Positions 21,176 to 32,517 are shown, numbered from the stretch's first letter. The stretch: DNA of 64,000 nucleotides from Spiroplasma sp. (GCA_031119525.1 JAVHXO010000003.1:1-64000); one strand, 5' to 3'. Notes: generated by a model not told the origin, from the sequence alone. Program-made: numbers and translations.

Positions 21176-23878
21176 TTAAAGTCAACTTTTAAAAATTTTA
21201 ATGTATAACATTTTTCATAATTGGCTAAGTCCAAAGTAAACAATCACTACAGCCACAAGAAAGGCAAAGAAAATTCCTGGCAGTGGCACAAATTTAAAGG
21301 CAGTCCCAATAATTGTGAATGGAATTGCAATTCCAATACCAGTAAATAAAATTGTTGAAACAATAACTGGTCAAGATGCAGTACTTTGGAAGAAAGGTAC
21401 TTTAGCAGTTCTTAATAAATGAACAACTAAAGTTTGAGTTGTAATTCCCACAACAAATCATCCTGTATGAAATAATGGAGCATTGTTTGATGCAAAAGCA
21501 CCTAAAACATAACCTAAAAAAGCAAACGATGCAACATCAAAAATTGAACTTAGCGGACCATTTCATAAAGCAAATGGCAAAATACTTTTAATATTTCACT
21601 TTTGTGGTTTAGCAACAAATTCTTGATCAACTTTATCTCAAGGGATTGCCAATTGTGATAAATCATATAGTAAATTTTGCACTAAAATTTGAATTGCTAA
21701 CATTGGTAAAAATGGTAATCAAGCTGCAGCAATTAAAATACTTAAAACATTCCCAAAATTTGAAGCAATTGTAATCTTAATATATTTTAAAATATTACCA
21801 AAAGTAATTCGACCACCAACAACACCTTGTTCTAAAACATTCAAATCTTTTTCTAATAAGATAATATCTGAAGCTTCTTTAGCAATATCAGTTGCACTAT
21901 TAACGGAAATACTAACATCAGCATGATGTAAAGCAACAGCATCATTAATTCCATCACCCAAAAATCCAACTGTATGATTTTTTAGTTTTAAAATATCAAT
22001 GATTCGTGCTTTTTGTAGCGGATTCATCTTCGCAAAAATTGTTGTATCATTAGCAATTGCCCCCAATTCACTATCACTTAAATCATCAATTTCAGTGCCT
22101 AATAACGGAATTTTTGGATCTAAACCAACTTTATTGCAAATTGCTTTTGTCACAATTTCATTATCACCAGTTAAAATTTTAACTTCAACACCATGCGCTT
22201 TCAAAGCTTTAATGGCAGTAATTGCACTCTTTTTTGGTACATCAAAAAACCCAATATAACCTAATAAAATTAAGTTTGATTCATCAGCAATTTTATACAC
22301 TCGTTTTTTTTCTTTTGATTCTTTAAATTCACGATAACCAACAGCAACAACCCGTAAACCTTGACTATTCAAATCTTGACTCAATTGCAAAACTTTAGCT
22401 TTAACTTTATGTTCTAACGGTACTACTTTACCCCCAATTTCAACATGATGACTAATTTTTAAAATTTCTTCAACAGCACCTTTACAAATTAAAGTATCTG
22501 GTTGTTGACCTTTACTAACAACAACTGACATTCTTCGACGTGCAAAATCAAAAGGAATTTCATCAACCTTTTTATAATTTTCTTTAGTAATTGGATTATT
22601 ATGACCACGACTATGTTCAATAATTGTTTTATCAATATTATTTTTTAATCCAGTTTGGAAGGTACTATTTAAATATGCTAAACCTAATACTCGTTGTGAT
22701 GTTTTACCAATTGGGTCTAAATGTTTAACTAACTCAATTTTGTCTTCAGTTAAAGTACCAGTCTTATCAGTACATAAAATATCCATCGCACCAAAATTTT
22801 GAATACTACTCAAATTCTTAACAATTACTTTTTTCTTTGATAACTTTAACGCACCACGTGCTAAATTAGCACTAACAATAACTGGTAGCATTTCTGGAGT
22901 AATACCAACAGCAACAGAAACTGAAAATAATAAAGCTGATAATCAATCACCCTTTGTAAAAAAGTTAATAAGAAAAATTAATGATACCATCGTCAACATA
23001 AAACCAACTAAAAAATAACTAACTTTTTTAATGCCTTTATTAAAACTAGTTACTGGTCTTTTAGCAGTAATTGAACTAGCAATTGTGCCAAAATAACTAT
23101 TTGATCCAGTAGCAACAACAATTGCAATTGCACCACCAGAAACAACACTAGTACCCATAAAACACAAGTTTTCAAACTCCAACATATTAGTTACTTTTTT
23201 AATATTTTTACTTTGATAAGTTGCATGTTTTTCAACAGGTAATGCTTCACCAGTCAAAGCCGCTTGGTTAATAAACAAATCAACTGAAGTTAATAAGCGA
23301 ACATCAGCTGGTACCATATCACCAGAAGATAAAAAGATAATATCACCAGGCACTAACTCTTCAATTAAAATTTCTTTCGTATTACTAGCAACACTATTTA
23401 AATCATCCAAATTAATTTGCCGATCAGGAAATTTCCGACTAAAACGAAAAACACTAGCTGTTGTTTCCACCATTTCCCTTAATTTCTCTGATGATTTATA
23501 ACTACGAAAATCTTGAAAGAAAGTAATAACAACACTCAAAATTACCATAGTAAAAACAATGATTGCCCCCCACAAATCACTCTTATCATTAGGATCATCA
23601 TTTAGGACAAAAAAACTAATAAAGTTATAAACTGAAATAAGAGTTAAAACAATAATAAAAGGATTCAATAAATTTTGAAATAGTTTTTTATATCAAACAA
23701 AACCACGATGGGAAAAATTATTAGGGCCATATTCTTTTTGTTTATCTTCGATCTGGTCTTTTTTTAGACCAAATAAACTACTATCCAAAGCTTTAATTGT
23801 TTCTTGCTTTGAAAGTTGTGAAATTTCTTTAAAAAACACGGTATTTTTGACTGTGTTTTTACTTTGTTTTTTTGTCAT
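21176..23878 (-). CDS. mgtA: P-type Mg2+-transporting ATPase
   Basis: 900 residues, full length for the P3B (MgtA/MgtB) group. The phosphorylated Asp 371 lies in CTDKTGTLTED. The actuator motif is LTGEALPVEK. The hinge GDGINDAVALHHADVSISV and a six-helix C-terminal membrane block are present. It imports magnesium, and the M-box riboswitch directly upstream supports that over calcium or other cations. TGA codons at 23691 and 21716 among others encode Trp. No second gene is seen in the unit. Confidence 0.93.
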
Positions 23879-23929
23879 AATTTCACCTGCCTAGCTTTCC
23901 ATTCTGAATTTTATTCTTTAAAACAAAAT

Positions 23930-24140
23930 AAAATAGGATTTATTGGTAAAATAAATCCTATTCACATAAAAAAAGAACTTATTCACCACGTTGAGCTTTA
24001 GCACTTTATAACTTTGACTAAAATTTAGTCAGCTACATTAACTTAAGCCTTAATTCGACAAAAGTTGTTCACCCAATTTTTTGTCTTTAGACAAAAGTGG
24101 GTAGCAGCATATATCCATAAAGTAGCCTCACCTAACAGAA
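23930..24140 (-). ncRNA. M-box (ykoK) magnesium riboswitch
   Basis: On -, the leader shows the conserved M-box blocks in order: GTTAGGTGAGGCT (from 24136), TGGATATATGCTGC, GGGTGAACA, GTCAAAG, then AGTGCTAAAGCTCAACGTGG near 23986. A terminator follows (AGGATTTATT/AATAAATCCT with T-rich tail, 23932-23956). In this class Mg2+ binding favours termination, so mgtA would be shut off when magnesium is plentiful. Confidence 0.93.
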
Positions 24141-24171
24141 TAAAACTATTTATATTTATTTTTCTAATTTA

Positions 24172-24200
24172 TTTATAGCAGAAAAAGAATAAATAAACAA
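24172..24200 (-). promoter_or_regulatory. Promoter of the M-box/mgtA transcript
   Basis: On -: TTGTTT (24200-24195), 17 bases, TATAAA (24177-24172). Transcription would start near 24165, about 28 bases before the riboswitch core. Confidence 0.65.
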
Positions 24201-24250
24201 TTATTATGAATTGAAAGTGGAATTATTTTTTGCTGATTAAAATTATTTAA

Positions 24251-24706
24251 TTATTCTTCCATTTCATGATTAAATTCCTTACTTATTTTTTGGTTTTTCA
24301 TTTGTTTGAGCTCTTTTTCTAGCAAGTTATTCTGAAGTCGCAACATCTTAATTTCAATGTAGGGATCAATTTGAAAAGTTAAAGTACTAAATTTGCTTAT
24401 TAATAACTTTTGTTGATCATCATTTAAAACTAAAATTTTACGAGTTTTTTGATTTTTTCATTTACTAATTAAAGCATTAGTATTAACTTTAATTAAGTTT
24501 TTATTATAAAAATAAGTAGTTGCATTATTAATTAACATACTAAATGGTTTTTCTTTATTTTTAGATTTAATTGTTGTACCAGCTCATACTAATGATTGAT
24601 CACCTAAAAAATCTAAAAATATTACTGGTCTTCCTTTTTTATGATCTAATTCAGTTGAGCGAAACAATTTATATGCACGCATTGGTTTATAATCAAATTT
24701 TTTCAT
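24251..24706 (-). CDS. Small paralogue of the ICE coiled-coil protein
   Basis: 151 residues, AGAAGGA before the ATG. It shares the whole N-terminal domain of the protein at 10621-11268: YKLFRSTELDHKKGRPVIFL, QSLVWAGTT, ATTYFYNKNL, LNDDQQKLLISKF and IDPYIEIKML, in the same order. Only a short coiled coil follows (LRLQNNLLEKELKQMKNQK). It is either a trimmed copy brought in by an earlier element or a separate member of the family. It is transcribed away from the structured RNA at 24740, with which it shares a 34-base gap. Confidence 0.65.
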
Positions 24707-24739
24707 AAATTTTTCCTTCTTTCTCTTGATTTTTAATAA

Positions 24740-24846
24740 TTAACATGAAATAATAATATTGTTATAGGTTAGATTAATACTCTATCCGGCGGGTAACCAA
24801 ATCCTGCGTGAATTAGGCCTTTATTTATAAAGGCCATTTTTTATTG
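24740..24846 (+). ncRNA. Compact structured RNA, copy 1
   Basis: After a conserved box ATAATAATATTGTTATAGG come hairpin 1 GGTTAGA/TCTATCC (24767-24787, one T-T mismatch), hairpin 2 GCGGG-TAACCAAAT-CCTGC (24789-24807), and a perfect terminator stem GGCCTTTAT/ATAAAGGCC (24816-24835) with T run. Loop 2 (TAACC) can pair with GGTTA at the base of hairpin 1, a possible pseudoknot. Compared with copy 2 the stems keep pairing although bases differ. Resembles the abiF RNA class in genomic association. Confidence 0.7.
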
Positions 24847-25004
24847 TCAAATTTTTCAAGGTAATAAAAAAACATAAAAATAGGTTAATAAACCTACCTT
24901 ATGTTTAACTGTTAATCTCTTAAATACAATAAAATTATACTATGAGTTATATTAAAATTTTTATAATTCTTTAATCATCTAATTAATAAAAAAAATAATT
25001 ACTT

Positions 25005-25613
25005 TTAAAAATTATCAACTATAGTTTTAGCAGATCTAATTAATGTAAGATATGATTTTTCTTTTCTACTAGTTCTTATATTTTCTTTTTTATCTCATAA
25101 ATATTGTTCTCTTAAAGAATTACCCAATCTATTTTCTTTAATTATTTTCATATTATTTTTAAAATCAGAATATTCTGGTAATTCTTCAAAACCAAAATTA
25201 TTATCTTTTGTTCTTCTTAATATTTGGCAAGAATTATTATTTTCTTTAACAATTACAATATCAAAACTTATTGTAATTTGATTATTTTTTACTTTTTTTA
25301 TAGTAATCGCAGACTTTGAATTTTCAATTTTATATTTTGATTTTGTATTATTCTGAATAAAATCAAAAAAGGCTTTTTTAATTTCTTTTGGATTAGTTAA
25401 GTTTGATTTAGTTTTTTTAATTATTATTTGATAATCTAAATCAAAACCTTTATTATGATGTTTAATAACTAAATTTCGTTTGCTACTTCCTACTAAGCGA
25501 TATGATAAAGAAAAATCATCAATAAAATAGTTTTTAATCTTTTGAAATAATTTATTAAATTCTTCTTTATACTTTTTAGTGTCAGCTTTTATTACATACT
25601 CAATATTATTCAT
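25005..25613 (-). CDS. Nucleotidyltransferase paired with Abi_2/HEPN protein
   Basis: 202 residues. The nucleotidyltransferase fold motif is visible: GSSKRN (G-S with R) about residue 43-48, then FDLDYQIII with two Asp, and a third acidic position in ITISFDIVIV. All three metal-binding positions are thus present, so it should be active. Its ATG overlaps the end of the HEPN gene (ATGAATAA), so the two are translated together. In known HEPN/MNT pairs the transferase modifies and silences the HEPN RNase with nucleotides; by analogy this may be the antitoxin. A CD-NTase or tRNA-modifying role cannot be ruled out. Confidence 0.65.
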
Positions 25614-26286
25614 AATTTAATTTCCCCAAATTAATTCTAGTAAATTGATTTTCTTTTTTTTCTTTTACTAAGTTATTAATAGTAAAAACAAATCCTTTCT
25701 GATATTTTTTCGGTAAATATTTAATTAATAATTTTAATATTTTTTTTATTTCTTTAATATTTTTTTCTGCTTTATCTCATTGTTGAAAATTTTTTAATAG
25801 TAATAAATTATGATGCATAATTTGATTTCTTAATTTAACTAAATTTTTTCAATCTTCAATTTCTGCTTGATTTAATATTTCATTCTGCACGCACAACTCA
25901 ACAAGATTCCCAAAACTTATTTTGCTTTTAATAAAAGTAAAATATAAATTTGATGTACTATCTAAATTTGTTCTTTGAATAAGATTAATATTTATGATTT
26001 CTTTCTTTTCTTTCTTAACAACTTCAGCAATATCTTTTTTTAACAAAATTTTTGCACGTAAATTTTCTTCTAAGTACGCAAAGTAACGAAAAAGTATATC
26101 TCTTAATGATTTATCATATCTTATAAAAGATGAAATTTCTTGATAATTAAATTTTTTTTCATTTTTATATTTACTTTGAAAAATTTTAATTACATGCATA
26201 TAAAGATCTTTGCCTTTATTTTTTAAGTAAAAATTTGCATTTTCATTATCTTCTTGATTTATTACTAACTCTGAAATCATAACCAT
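25606..26286 (-). CDS. Abi_2 (AbiD/AbiF-like) HEPN-domain protein
   Basis: 226 residues, shorter than the roughly 300 of AbiF. The N-terminal part has SSFIRYDKSLRDILFRYFAY with EENLRAKILL, a match to the Abi_2 pattern (D..LR...L....E..LR). The HEPN active site RNQIMHHN (Rx4H) follows at about residue 155. HEPN proteins of this kind are RNases that act in abortive infection or as toxins. GAGGGA lies before the ATG. The next gene, a nucleotidyltransferase, overlaps its stop. A structured RNA is transcribed divergently 80-190 bases upstream. Confidence 0.7.
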
Positions 26287-26364
26287 AAATCCCTCAATTA
26301 AATTATCTAATTAAATTTATAATCTTTTCAATTTTTTTTGTCAACTATAAAAAAAATTTTAATA

Positions 26365-26478
26365 ATAAATTATGAGATAATAATATTGTTATAGGTTAGA
26401 TTAATTTTTAATTTAACCTGCGGGTAACCAAATCTCGCTTAAATTATGACTCTATTAGTTTAATAGAGTTTTTTTTAT
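26365..26478 (+). ncRNA. Compact structured RNA, copy 2
   Basis: Shares ATAATAATATTGTTATAGG and the GGTTAGATTAAT block with copy 1. Hairpin 1 is an 11-pair stem GGTTAGATTAA/TTAATTTAACC (26394-26418, including one G-T). Hairpin 2 is GCGGG-TAACCAAAT-CTCGC (26420-26438). The terminator ACTCTATTA/TAATAGAGT (26449-26469) runs into T8. Stem bases differ from copy 1 but pair in both, and loop 2 is identical, the pattern expected of a functional RNA. It lies divergent to the HEPN gene. Confidence 0.7.
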
Positions 26479-26598
26479 TTTCTTAATATTTTAAATCAGA
26501 AAATAACAAAATTAATATTAAAGATGTTATTATTTTAAAGTTAGGGGACTATAAGACATAAAATTTTAACATTTACACAAGGGGTAGGAGTAAAAGCG

Positions 26599-26967
26599 AT
26601 GAAAAAGATTTATTTTTCACCAAGTTGCTCATCATCAAAGAAAACTTTTCAATTTTTTGATCAACATAATATTGGTTATATTAAACACAATATTATTACA
26701 GAACCATTGACTGAGAATGAAATTAAAATGTTATTACAATTAGCACCAAATGGTGTTAACGACATTATTTCATCAAAAGCAAAATTTATTCGAGTTCATA
26801 ATATTAATATTGAAAAATTAAGATTACCAAAAGTTTATCAATTAATTATGATTGAACCAAAAATTTTGAAACGACCAATTATTGTTGATTTAGTGAGTAA
26901 AAAAATTCAAATTGGTTATAATGAAGATGAAATTGAAATATTTTTACGCAGCAACTTAGATGATTAA
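26599..26967 (+). CDS. spx: Spx/ArsC-family regulator-like protein
   Basis: 122 residues with the thioredoxin-like ArsC/Spx plan: KKIYFSPSCSSSKKTFQFFD at the start, IITEPLTENEI and the C-terminal KRPIIVD followed by IGYNEDEIE, all Spx family marks. The redox motif CxxC of Spx is reduced here to CSSS, a single Cys as in some mollicute members. Spx binds the RNA polymerase alpha C-terminal domain and redirects transcription under stress. Single gene with a shared terminator downstream; a GTAGGAG site is upstream. Confidence 0.8.
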   Translation: MKKIYFSPSCSSSKKTFQFFDQHNIGYIKHNIITEPLTENEIKMLLQLAPNGVNDIISSKAKFIRVHNINIEKLRLPKVYQLIMIEPKILKRPIIVDLVSKKIQIGYNEDEIEIFLRSNLDD

Positions 26968-26980
26968 TAAGGGTAGGTAA

Positions 26981-27016
26981 AATAAAAATCAGCTTAACTA
27001 AGCTGATTTTTATTAT
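26981..27016. terminator. Bidirectional terminator between spx and alaS
   Basis: AAAAATCAGCTTA pairs with TAAGCTGATTTTT; A and T runs flank it on both sides, so it can serve both convergent genes. Confidence 0.85.
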
Positions 27017-29772
27017 TTTAAATTTTTGTTTTCGACATTTAATTGTTCTGGTTTAACAAAATATGGCAGTAATTGGTTGGTTGCAATAATGCCATCCAAT
27101 TTACCTTGACTTAATAAGTTTGTACCACCACCTTGACCAGAAAATGATTGTAAGATTGTTTTTAAAATTGTTTTAGCATCATAATCATTATTGATTAATT
27201 GTTTACTAATAGCAACTAAAATTAACGTTTCATTATTATTAGGTATTTGATTTAAAAAAATAACAATCAAATCTTGATATTTATTACGATAGTAATCACT
27301 AAGACTTTTTAAAACATTAAGATTAAAATTTTCAAATTGGTGGATTAATAACTGTTTCCCTTCTTTATTAATCATTGGCGTTAAATTTAAAAACTCTTGT
27401 GCTTGTTGTTCTTCAATTTTAAGATCAACAAGTTTTTTTCATTTGCGAAATTGTTCTTGCAATTCTGGTAGTAATTTTTTGGTTGCCCGTCAATCAGTTT
27501 TTGTAATTTGCAAATTAGCAAAGGTTGTTAATTGTTTCTGCAACTGTTTATCAACTTTAATTTTAGAATTTTTGTGGTAGAAATCAGCAATACTTTGGCT
27601 AATTTGTTTTATATTATTAATTTCTTGCTCTAAAAATGATTGAATTGTTTTAAAACTTGTTATTGCTTGAATTCGATAATTGCCTGAACCTTTTGATTCA
27701 ATTCCAGTAATTAATAAATCTTCTACTTCTTTGGTGTTACCACAATGAGTTCCACCACATAATTCAATTGAAAAATCACCAAATTTAACAACGCGAACAA
27801 TTTGATCATACTTTTCACCAAAGAATGCTAAAGCCCCCATCTTTAAAGCTTCATCATGAGTTAAATGAAATACTTGACCTTTAACTTCTTGGGCAATTCA
27901 TTGCTGTACTTGTTGTTCTAATTGCGTTATTTGTTGATCAGTAATTGGTGAAAAATGACTAAAATCTAACCTTAAATAATCTTCATTATTAAAACTACCT
28001 GATTGCATAACATGATTACCTAAAATTGTTCTTAATGCTGCATGCAATAAATGAGTACCAGAGTGATTCTTCCTTGTATAATAGCGTTTTAATTCATTAA
28101 TTTTGGCAATAACAAAATCATCTTTCTTTAATTTGCCAATAATTTCTAAATAATGAATATCAAAATTATTAATTGTCTGCACATCCAAAACATGACCATA
28201 ACCATTTTCGCCAGTAATTTCACCAGTATCAGCTGCTTGACCACCTTTTTCAGCATAAAATGGTGTTTTATCTAAAATAATATAACCATCAGTATTTTCT
28301 AAACTTTGATATTCTTTATTATCTTTGAAAAGAAAAATAATTTTACTATCACTTAATCGTTCTTTTTTATAGCCAACAAAACTTGATTTTAATGGTAGGT
28401 TAACTAATAATGGATTTTGTTCAGTTAAAGCTTTAATATCACTTTGAGCATTGCGGGCATTAATTTTATGTTGGTCTAATAGGGCATAAAAACCTTCCAA
28501 ATCAACATTTATTTGTTTTTCAGCAGCTAATTCTTGCGTTAATTCAATCGGAAAACCAAAAGTATCAAATAACTTGAAAGCTTCTTTGCCTGAGATTGAT
28601 TTTTGTTCAGCAATAATTTTTAGTAATAATTCTTTACCAGCAACTAAAGTTTGTCAAAATTTAATTTCTTCATTTTTAATTACGGTAATTACTAACTGCT
28701 CTTTAGCTTTTAATTCTTGATAGTAATCTGACATTTGCTCAACAACTGTTGGTACTAAAAGATGTAAGAACGGTTTGTTAATCCCTAGTTTTTGACCATA
28801 AATTTCAGCACGACGAATTAATCTTCGTAAAATATAACCGCGAGTTTTACTACTTGGAAAAACGCCATCACTAATGGCAAAAGTTAAACAACGAATATGA
28901 TCACTAATAATTTTGAATGCCGTATTAATTTTTGTTTGTTCAGGATCATTTTTAAAATAGTTATTAATATCATAATGATATTGTGAAAAAGTTTCACATT
29001 TTTTAATAATTGCTTGAAATAAATCAGTATCAAAGTTCGTTGGCACATCTTGTAAAACAGCAACAATTCGTTCTAATCCAGCACCGGTATCAATGTTTTT
29101 TCGTGGTAAATCAGAATAATTATTAAAACCATCATTATTATATTGTGAGAAAACAATATTTCAAATTTCAATATACCGATCATTTTCAATATCATCTTGT
29201 AATAATTTTAAACCAATCTTTTCTCGATCATATTTAAGGCCACGATCATAATAAATTTCTGTATTTGGTCCACAAGGACCTTGACCCATATCCCAAAAAT
29301 TAGTTTTTTTAGTACCTAAAATAATATGATCTTTAGGTACTTTAATTTCATTTAACCAAATATTGTAAGTTTCTTTATCTTCAATAAAAACAGTAATATA
29401 AAGTTTATTAGGATCAAAATTTAATCATTGTTTATTAGTTAAAAATTCTCAAGCTCAAACAATTGCTTCTGTTTTAAAATAATCACCAATCGCAAAATTA
29501 CCTAACATTTCAAAAAAAGTATGATGTCGGGCTGTTAAACCAACGTTCTCAATATCATTAGTTCTAATTGCTTTTTGTGAATTAACTAATCTTGGTGCTG
29601 GTGGTGTTTGTTTACCTTCAAAATAAGGTTTTAAATTAGCAACACCAGAATTAATTCATAATAATGAGCGATCATCTTTTGGTACTAAAGAAGCTGTTGG
29701 TAGCATATAGTGACCTTTAGCTTGGAAGAAAGCTAATCATTTAGCACGTAATTTATCAGTTGTTCATTTCAT
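27013..29772 (-). CDS. alaS: Alanyl-tRNA synthetase
   Basis: 919 residues. The catalytic part begins [16 protein letters not shown] and includes [28 protein letters not shown] and [10 protein letters not shown]. The editing domain carries the zinc-site residues His 570 and His 574 (HSGTHLLH), Cys 672 and His 676 (CGGTHC). A C-terminal DHHA1-type domain ([13 protein letters not shown]) ends the protein. It charges tRNA-Ala. The gene is preceded by a T-box leader. Multiple TGA codons encode conserved Trp residues. Confidence 0.97.
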
Positions 29773-29821
29773 AATGTTTTTCCTACCTTCCTTGTTAATT
29801 TTTCCATTTTTGCCTTTTTTA

Positions 29822-30020
29822 ATAAAAAAATCCTAAAAATTCTAAATTTAGAATTTTTAGGAACGATTATTACCGCGGTACCATCCTAATTCATAAGATA
29901 TCAATTAATGATATTAATTGATATAAATGCCCTCAATTAAAATATAATTTGTTAACCTTAGGAGCTTCTAATTAAAGGATTTAAGTGATTACACCAAACT
30001 CACTCTCTCTAAAAAATTAC
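29822..30020 (-). ncRNA. T-box leader of alaS
   Basis: On - it has the T-box signature GGATGGTACCGCGG (29873-29886) followed by a long perfect terminator stem CCTAAAAATTCTA/TAGAATTTTTAGG (29832-29861) with T run. Upstream, AGAAGCTCC (29962-29970) supplies a GCT codon, fitting alanine, in the specifier position. Uncharged tRNA-Ala would switch the leader to read-through. Confidence 0.92.
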
Positions 30021-30252
30021 CTTAATTATACTTATCTAATAAAATTATTTTATCGCAAATTATTAAAAAAACAATGATAAAGAAAATAAAAAATAACAAA
30101 ATTAATTTCCATATCCTCAATAATTAAAAAAAATTATTTCCAATCATTAAGTAATATAATAAAAATGTGGTTAGGTACTATCAATTAAGTTTTATATTTA
30201 ATTTTAACTGCTGGAAAAAATAATTAATAGCAAGGAAAGAAGGAAAACATCT

Positions 30253-31452
30253 ATGATTTTAGCAAGCGAATCAATTAGTGATGCTGTTTTAGGTACTTTA
30301 AAAAACTGAGGTTTTTGAAGTGCGATTGGTGCAGCAATCTTTGTGATATTTTTAGGATTCCTCTTAACATGAAAGAATATTCTAAAAAAAGAATGAGATA
30401 AAGTTTTAATTAAATTAGTTATGACAATTGGTTTACCATCATTAGCATTACAAGGATTCTTAACAGACATTACCATTGATGAGTTAAAAAATCAAATGGC
30501 GGTTTTAGCAATTGGATTTATTTTTTATGCTTTAATGGCATTTGGAACGAGATTATTTTTCTTAAAATATGATCGTGATGTGCAAGATACTTTAGCAATG
30601 TGCATTGCTTTTGCCTCAACAACATTCTTTGGTTTACCAATTGTTTCAGAATTATTTAAACCAACTGGGGCAGCGATTGGTAATATGTTTAATGTCCCTT
30701 ACCGAGTATTTTTATACTCATTAGCATTCATCATTATGACGAGAAAAAATCCGAAAGTAAAACTAAGCTTTAGTGAAAAAAAAGCATTAAAAATTAAAGA
30801 AACACCAAATAAAAAACAAGATCCACAAGCTTATCAATCTTATGTAACAAAGAAAAAAACAATGCAAGCACAACAATTAAAAAATATTTTCTTAAACCCA
30901 ATTTTAATTGCCACTTTCGTTGGCGTTATTATTTGAGCAACCCAATTAATTCCTGGCATCCAAGTAGTGACAATCCCAGGAATTAATCAAGATAAAGCTT
31001 TTTCACCATTGCGAATTGATTTATTATTCCCACCAATTGCTAATATTTTAAAAATTTTAGCAGGTATTTGTACCCCATTAGCATGAATTGCGATTGGTAT
31101 GCAATTATCTGACGGTAACTTTAAACAAGCAATGCGTTCTAAAACAGTATGATATGCAACATTTTTAAAAATTATTGTTGCACCAGTAATTATTTTAGCA
31201 ATTGCTATTGCAATTGCTTGAATTGGCTCAGCAACAGGTGCTTGAAAATTAAGTAAAGCAGCATTGGGGGTCCTAGTAATTATGACAGCAACCCCACCCG
31301 CTAGTGTTGTTGTTTCCTATTCAATTGCCTTTAACAAAGAACCAAAAATAGCAAGTGATTTAACTTTAATAACAACCTTAATGGCAATTATCACTTTACC
31401 ACTGTGAGTAATTGTTGTTACTGCCATTGGAACTTTTTCAATCTTTGGTTAA
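30253..31452 (+). CDS. AEC-family transporter (auxin efflux carrier/malate permease type)
   Basis: 399 residues and about ten membrane helices in two sets of five. The first half includes [17 protein letters not shown] (TIGLPSLALQGFLTDIT) and FVGVIIWATQLIPG. The second includes LAGICTPLAWIAIGMQL and MTATPPASVVVSYS, the proline-interrupted helix of AEC transporters. Substrates in the family are organic acids and similar anions. It is followed at 29 bases by a D-2-hydroxyacid dehydrogenase gene, so export or uptake of lactate or a related acid is a reasonable guess. Confidence 0.8.
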
Positions 31453-31481
31453 ATTAGTAAATAGAAAATATGGAGGAATTT

Positions 31482-32474
31482 ATGAAAGTAATTTGTTATG
31501 GGGTTAGAGAAACAGATCAAGAATTTTTTCACGAATTAAATAAAAAATATAAGTATCAATTAATTTTAAAACCAGAACTATTAACACATGAAAACATCAC
31601 AACCGCTAAAGGTTGTGATGCCGTTATCTTACGAGCAAATTGTATTGCTGATCAAAAAAATTTAGATCAATTAAAATCATATGGTGTTAAATATCTTTTA
31701 ACTAGAACCGTTGGGTTTAATCATATTGATATTGCTTATGCTAAATCACTAGGATTTTTAATGGCTCGAGTACCATCATACTCACCCAATGCTGTTAGTG
31801 AATTAGCAGTTGCTTTAGCAGTTGGCTTATTAAGAAATACTTTTTATGTGGCAAATAATTCTGCCAATCGAAATTTTAAAATTGATAATTTTATCTTTGC
31901 TAAAGAAATTAGAAATTCAACGATTGGTGTTATTGGTACTGGCAGAATTGGTTTTGAATTTGCTAAAGCTTTCAAAGGTATGGGCGCTAAAATTTTAGGT
32001 TATGATATTTACCCTAACAAAAATAATGAAACAATTTTACAATATACTGACTTAGATACCTTATTAAAAACATCTGATTTAATTAGTTTGCATACACCCT
32101 ATATGCCTGGCGAAAATGATAAAATGGTTAATCAAAAGTTTCTTAATAAAATGAAGGATGGTAGTTTTTTAATTAATGCAGCTCGTGGTGAATTAATTGA
32201 TCATGAAGCTTTATACCAAGCTTTAATTAGTAATAAACTTAAAGGTGCTGCTTTAGATACAATCACACAAGAATCAGAAATTTTCTTCAAAGATTTTAAA
32301 AACACAAAATTGCCAATCCCAATTTTTGAAAAATTAAATGCTTTATCGCCAAGGGTAATTATTAGCCCCCACATTGGTAGCTACACTGATGAAGCAACAA
32401 AAAATATGATTGAAATAAGTTATAAAAACCTTGATGACTTCATTAAAAACCTCGATTGCCCCAACAAACTTTAA
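31482..32474 (+). CDS. D-2-hydroxyacid (D-lactate) dehydrogenase
   Basis: 330 residues from the ATG at 31482, picked because TGGAGGA lies just before it. NAD-binding motif GVIGTGRIGFEFA; catalytic Arg in NAARGELIDHEAL, Glu in DTITQESE region and His in ISPHIGSYTDEA. These are the marks of D-lactate/hydroxyisocaproate dehydrogenases, which reduce a 2-keto acid with NADH. It forms a likely operon with the AEC transporter. A paralogue lies at 33909-34907 on -. Exact substrate cannot be read from sequence. Confidence 0.88.
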   Translation: MKVICYGVRETDQEFFHELNKKYKYQLILKPELLTHENITTAKGCDAVILRANCIADQKNLDQLKSYGVKYLLTRTVGFNHIDIAYAKSLGFLMARVPSYSPNAVSELAVALAVGLLRNTFYVANNSANRNFKIDNFIFAKEIRNSTIGVIGTGRIGFEFAKAFKGMGAKILGYDIYPNKNNETILQYTDLDTLLKTSDLISLHTPYMPGENDKMVNQKFLNKMKDGSFLINAARGELIDHEALYQALISNKLKGAALDTITQESEIFFKDFKNTKLPIPIFEKLNALSPRVIISPHIGSYTDEATKNMIEISYKNLDDFIKNLDCPNKL

Positions 32475-32477
32475 TAT

Positions 32478-32517
32478 AAAAAAACTAGTTTTGATATCAA
32501 AACTAGTTTTTTTATAT
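32478..32517 (+). terminator. Rho-independent terminator
   Basis: AAAAACTAGTTTTGATATC pairs with its mirror GATATCAAAACTAGTTTTT and is followed by T residues. It ends the AEC-dehydrogenase transcript. Confidence 0.85.

Noticed and set aside
30155..30160. TATAAT before the AEC transporter as a promoter
   Set aside because: The -10 box is good but no -35 box stands at a normal distance, so it was not listed as a feature.
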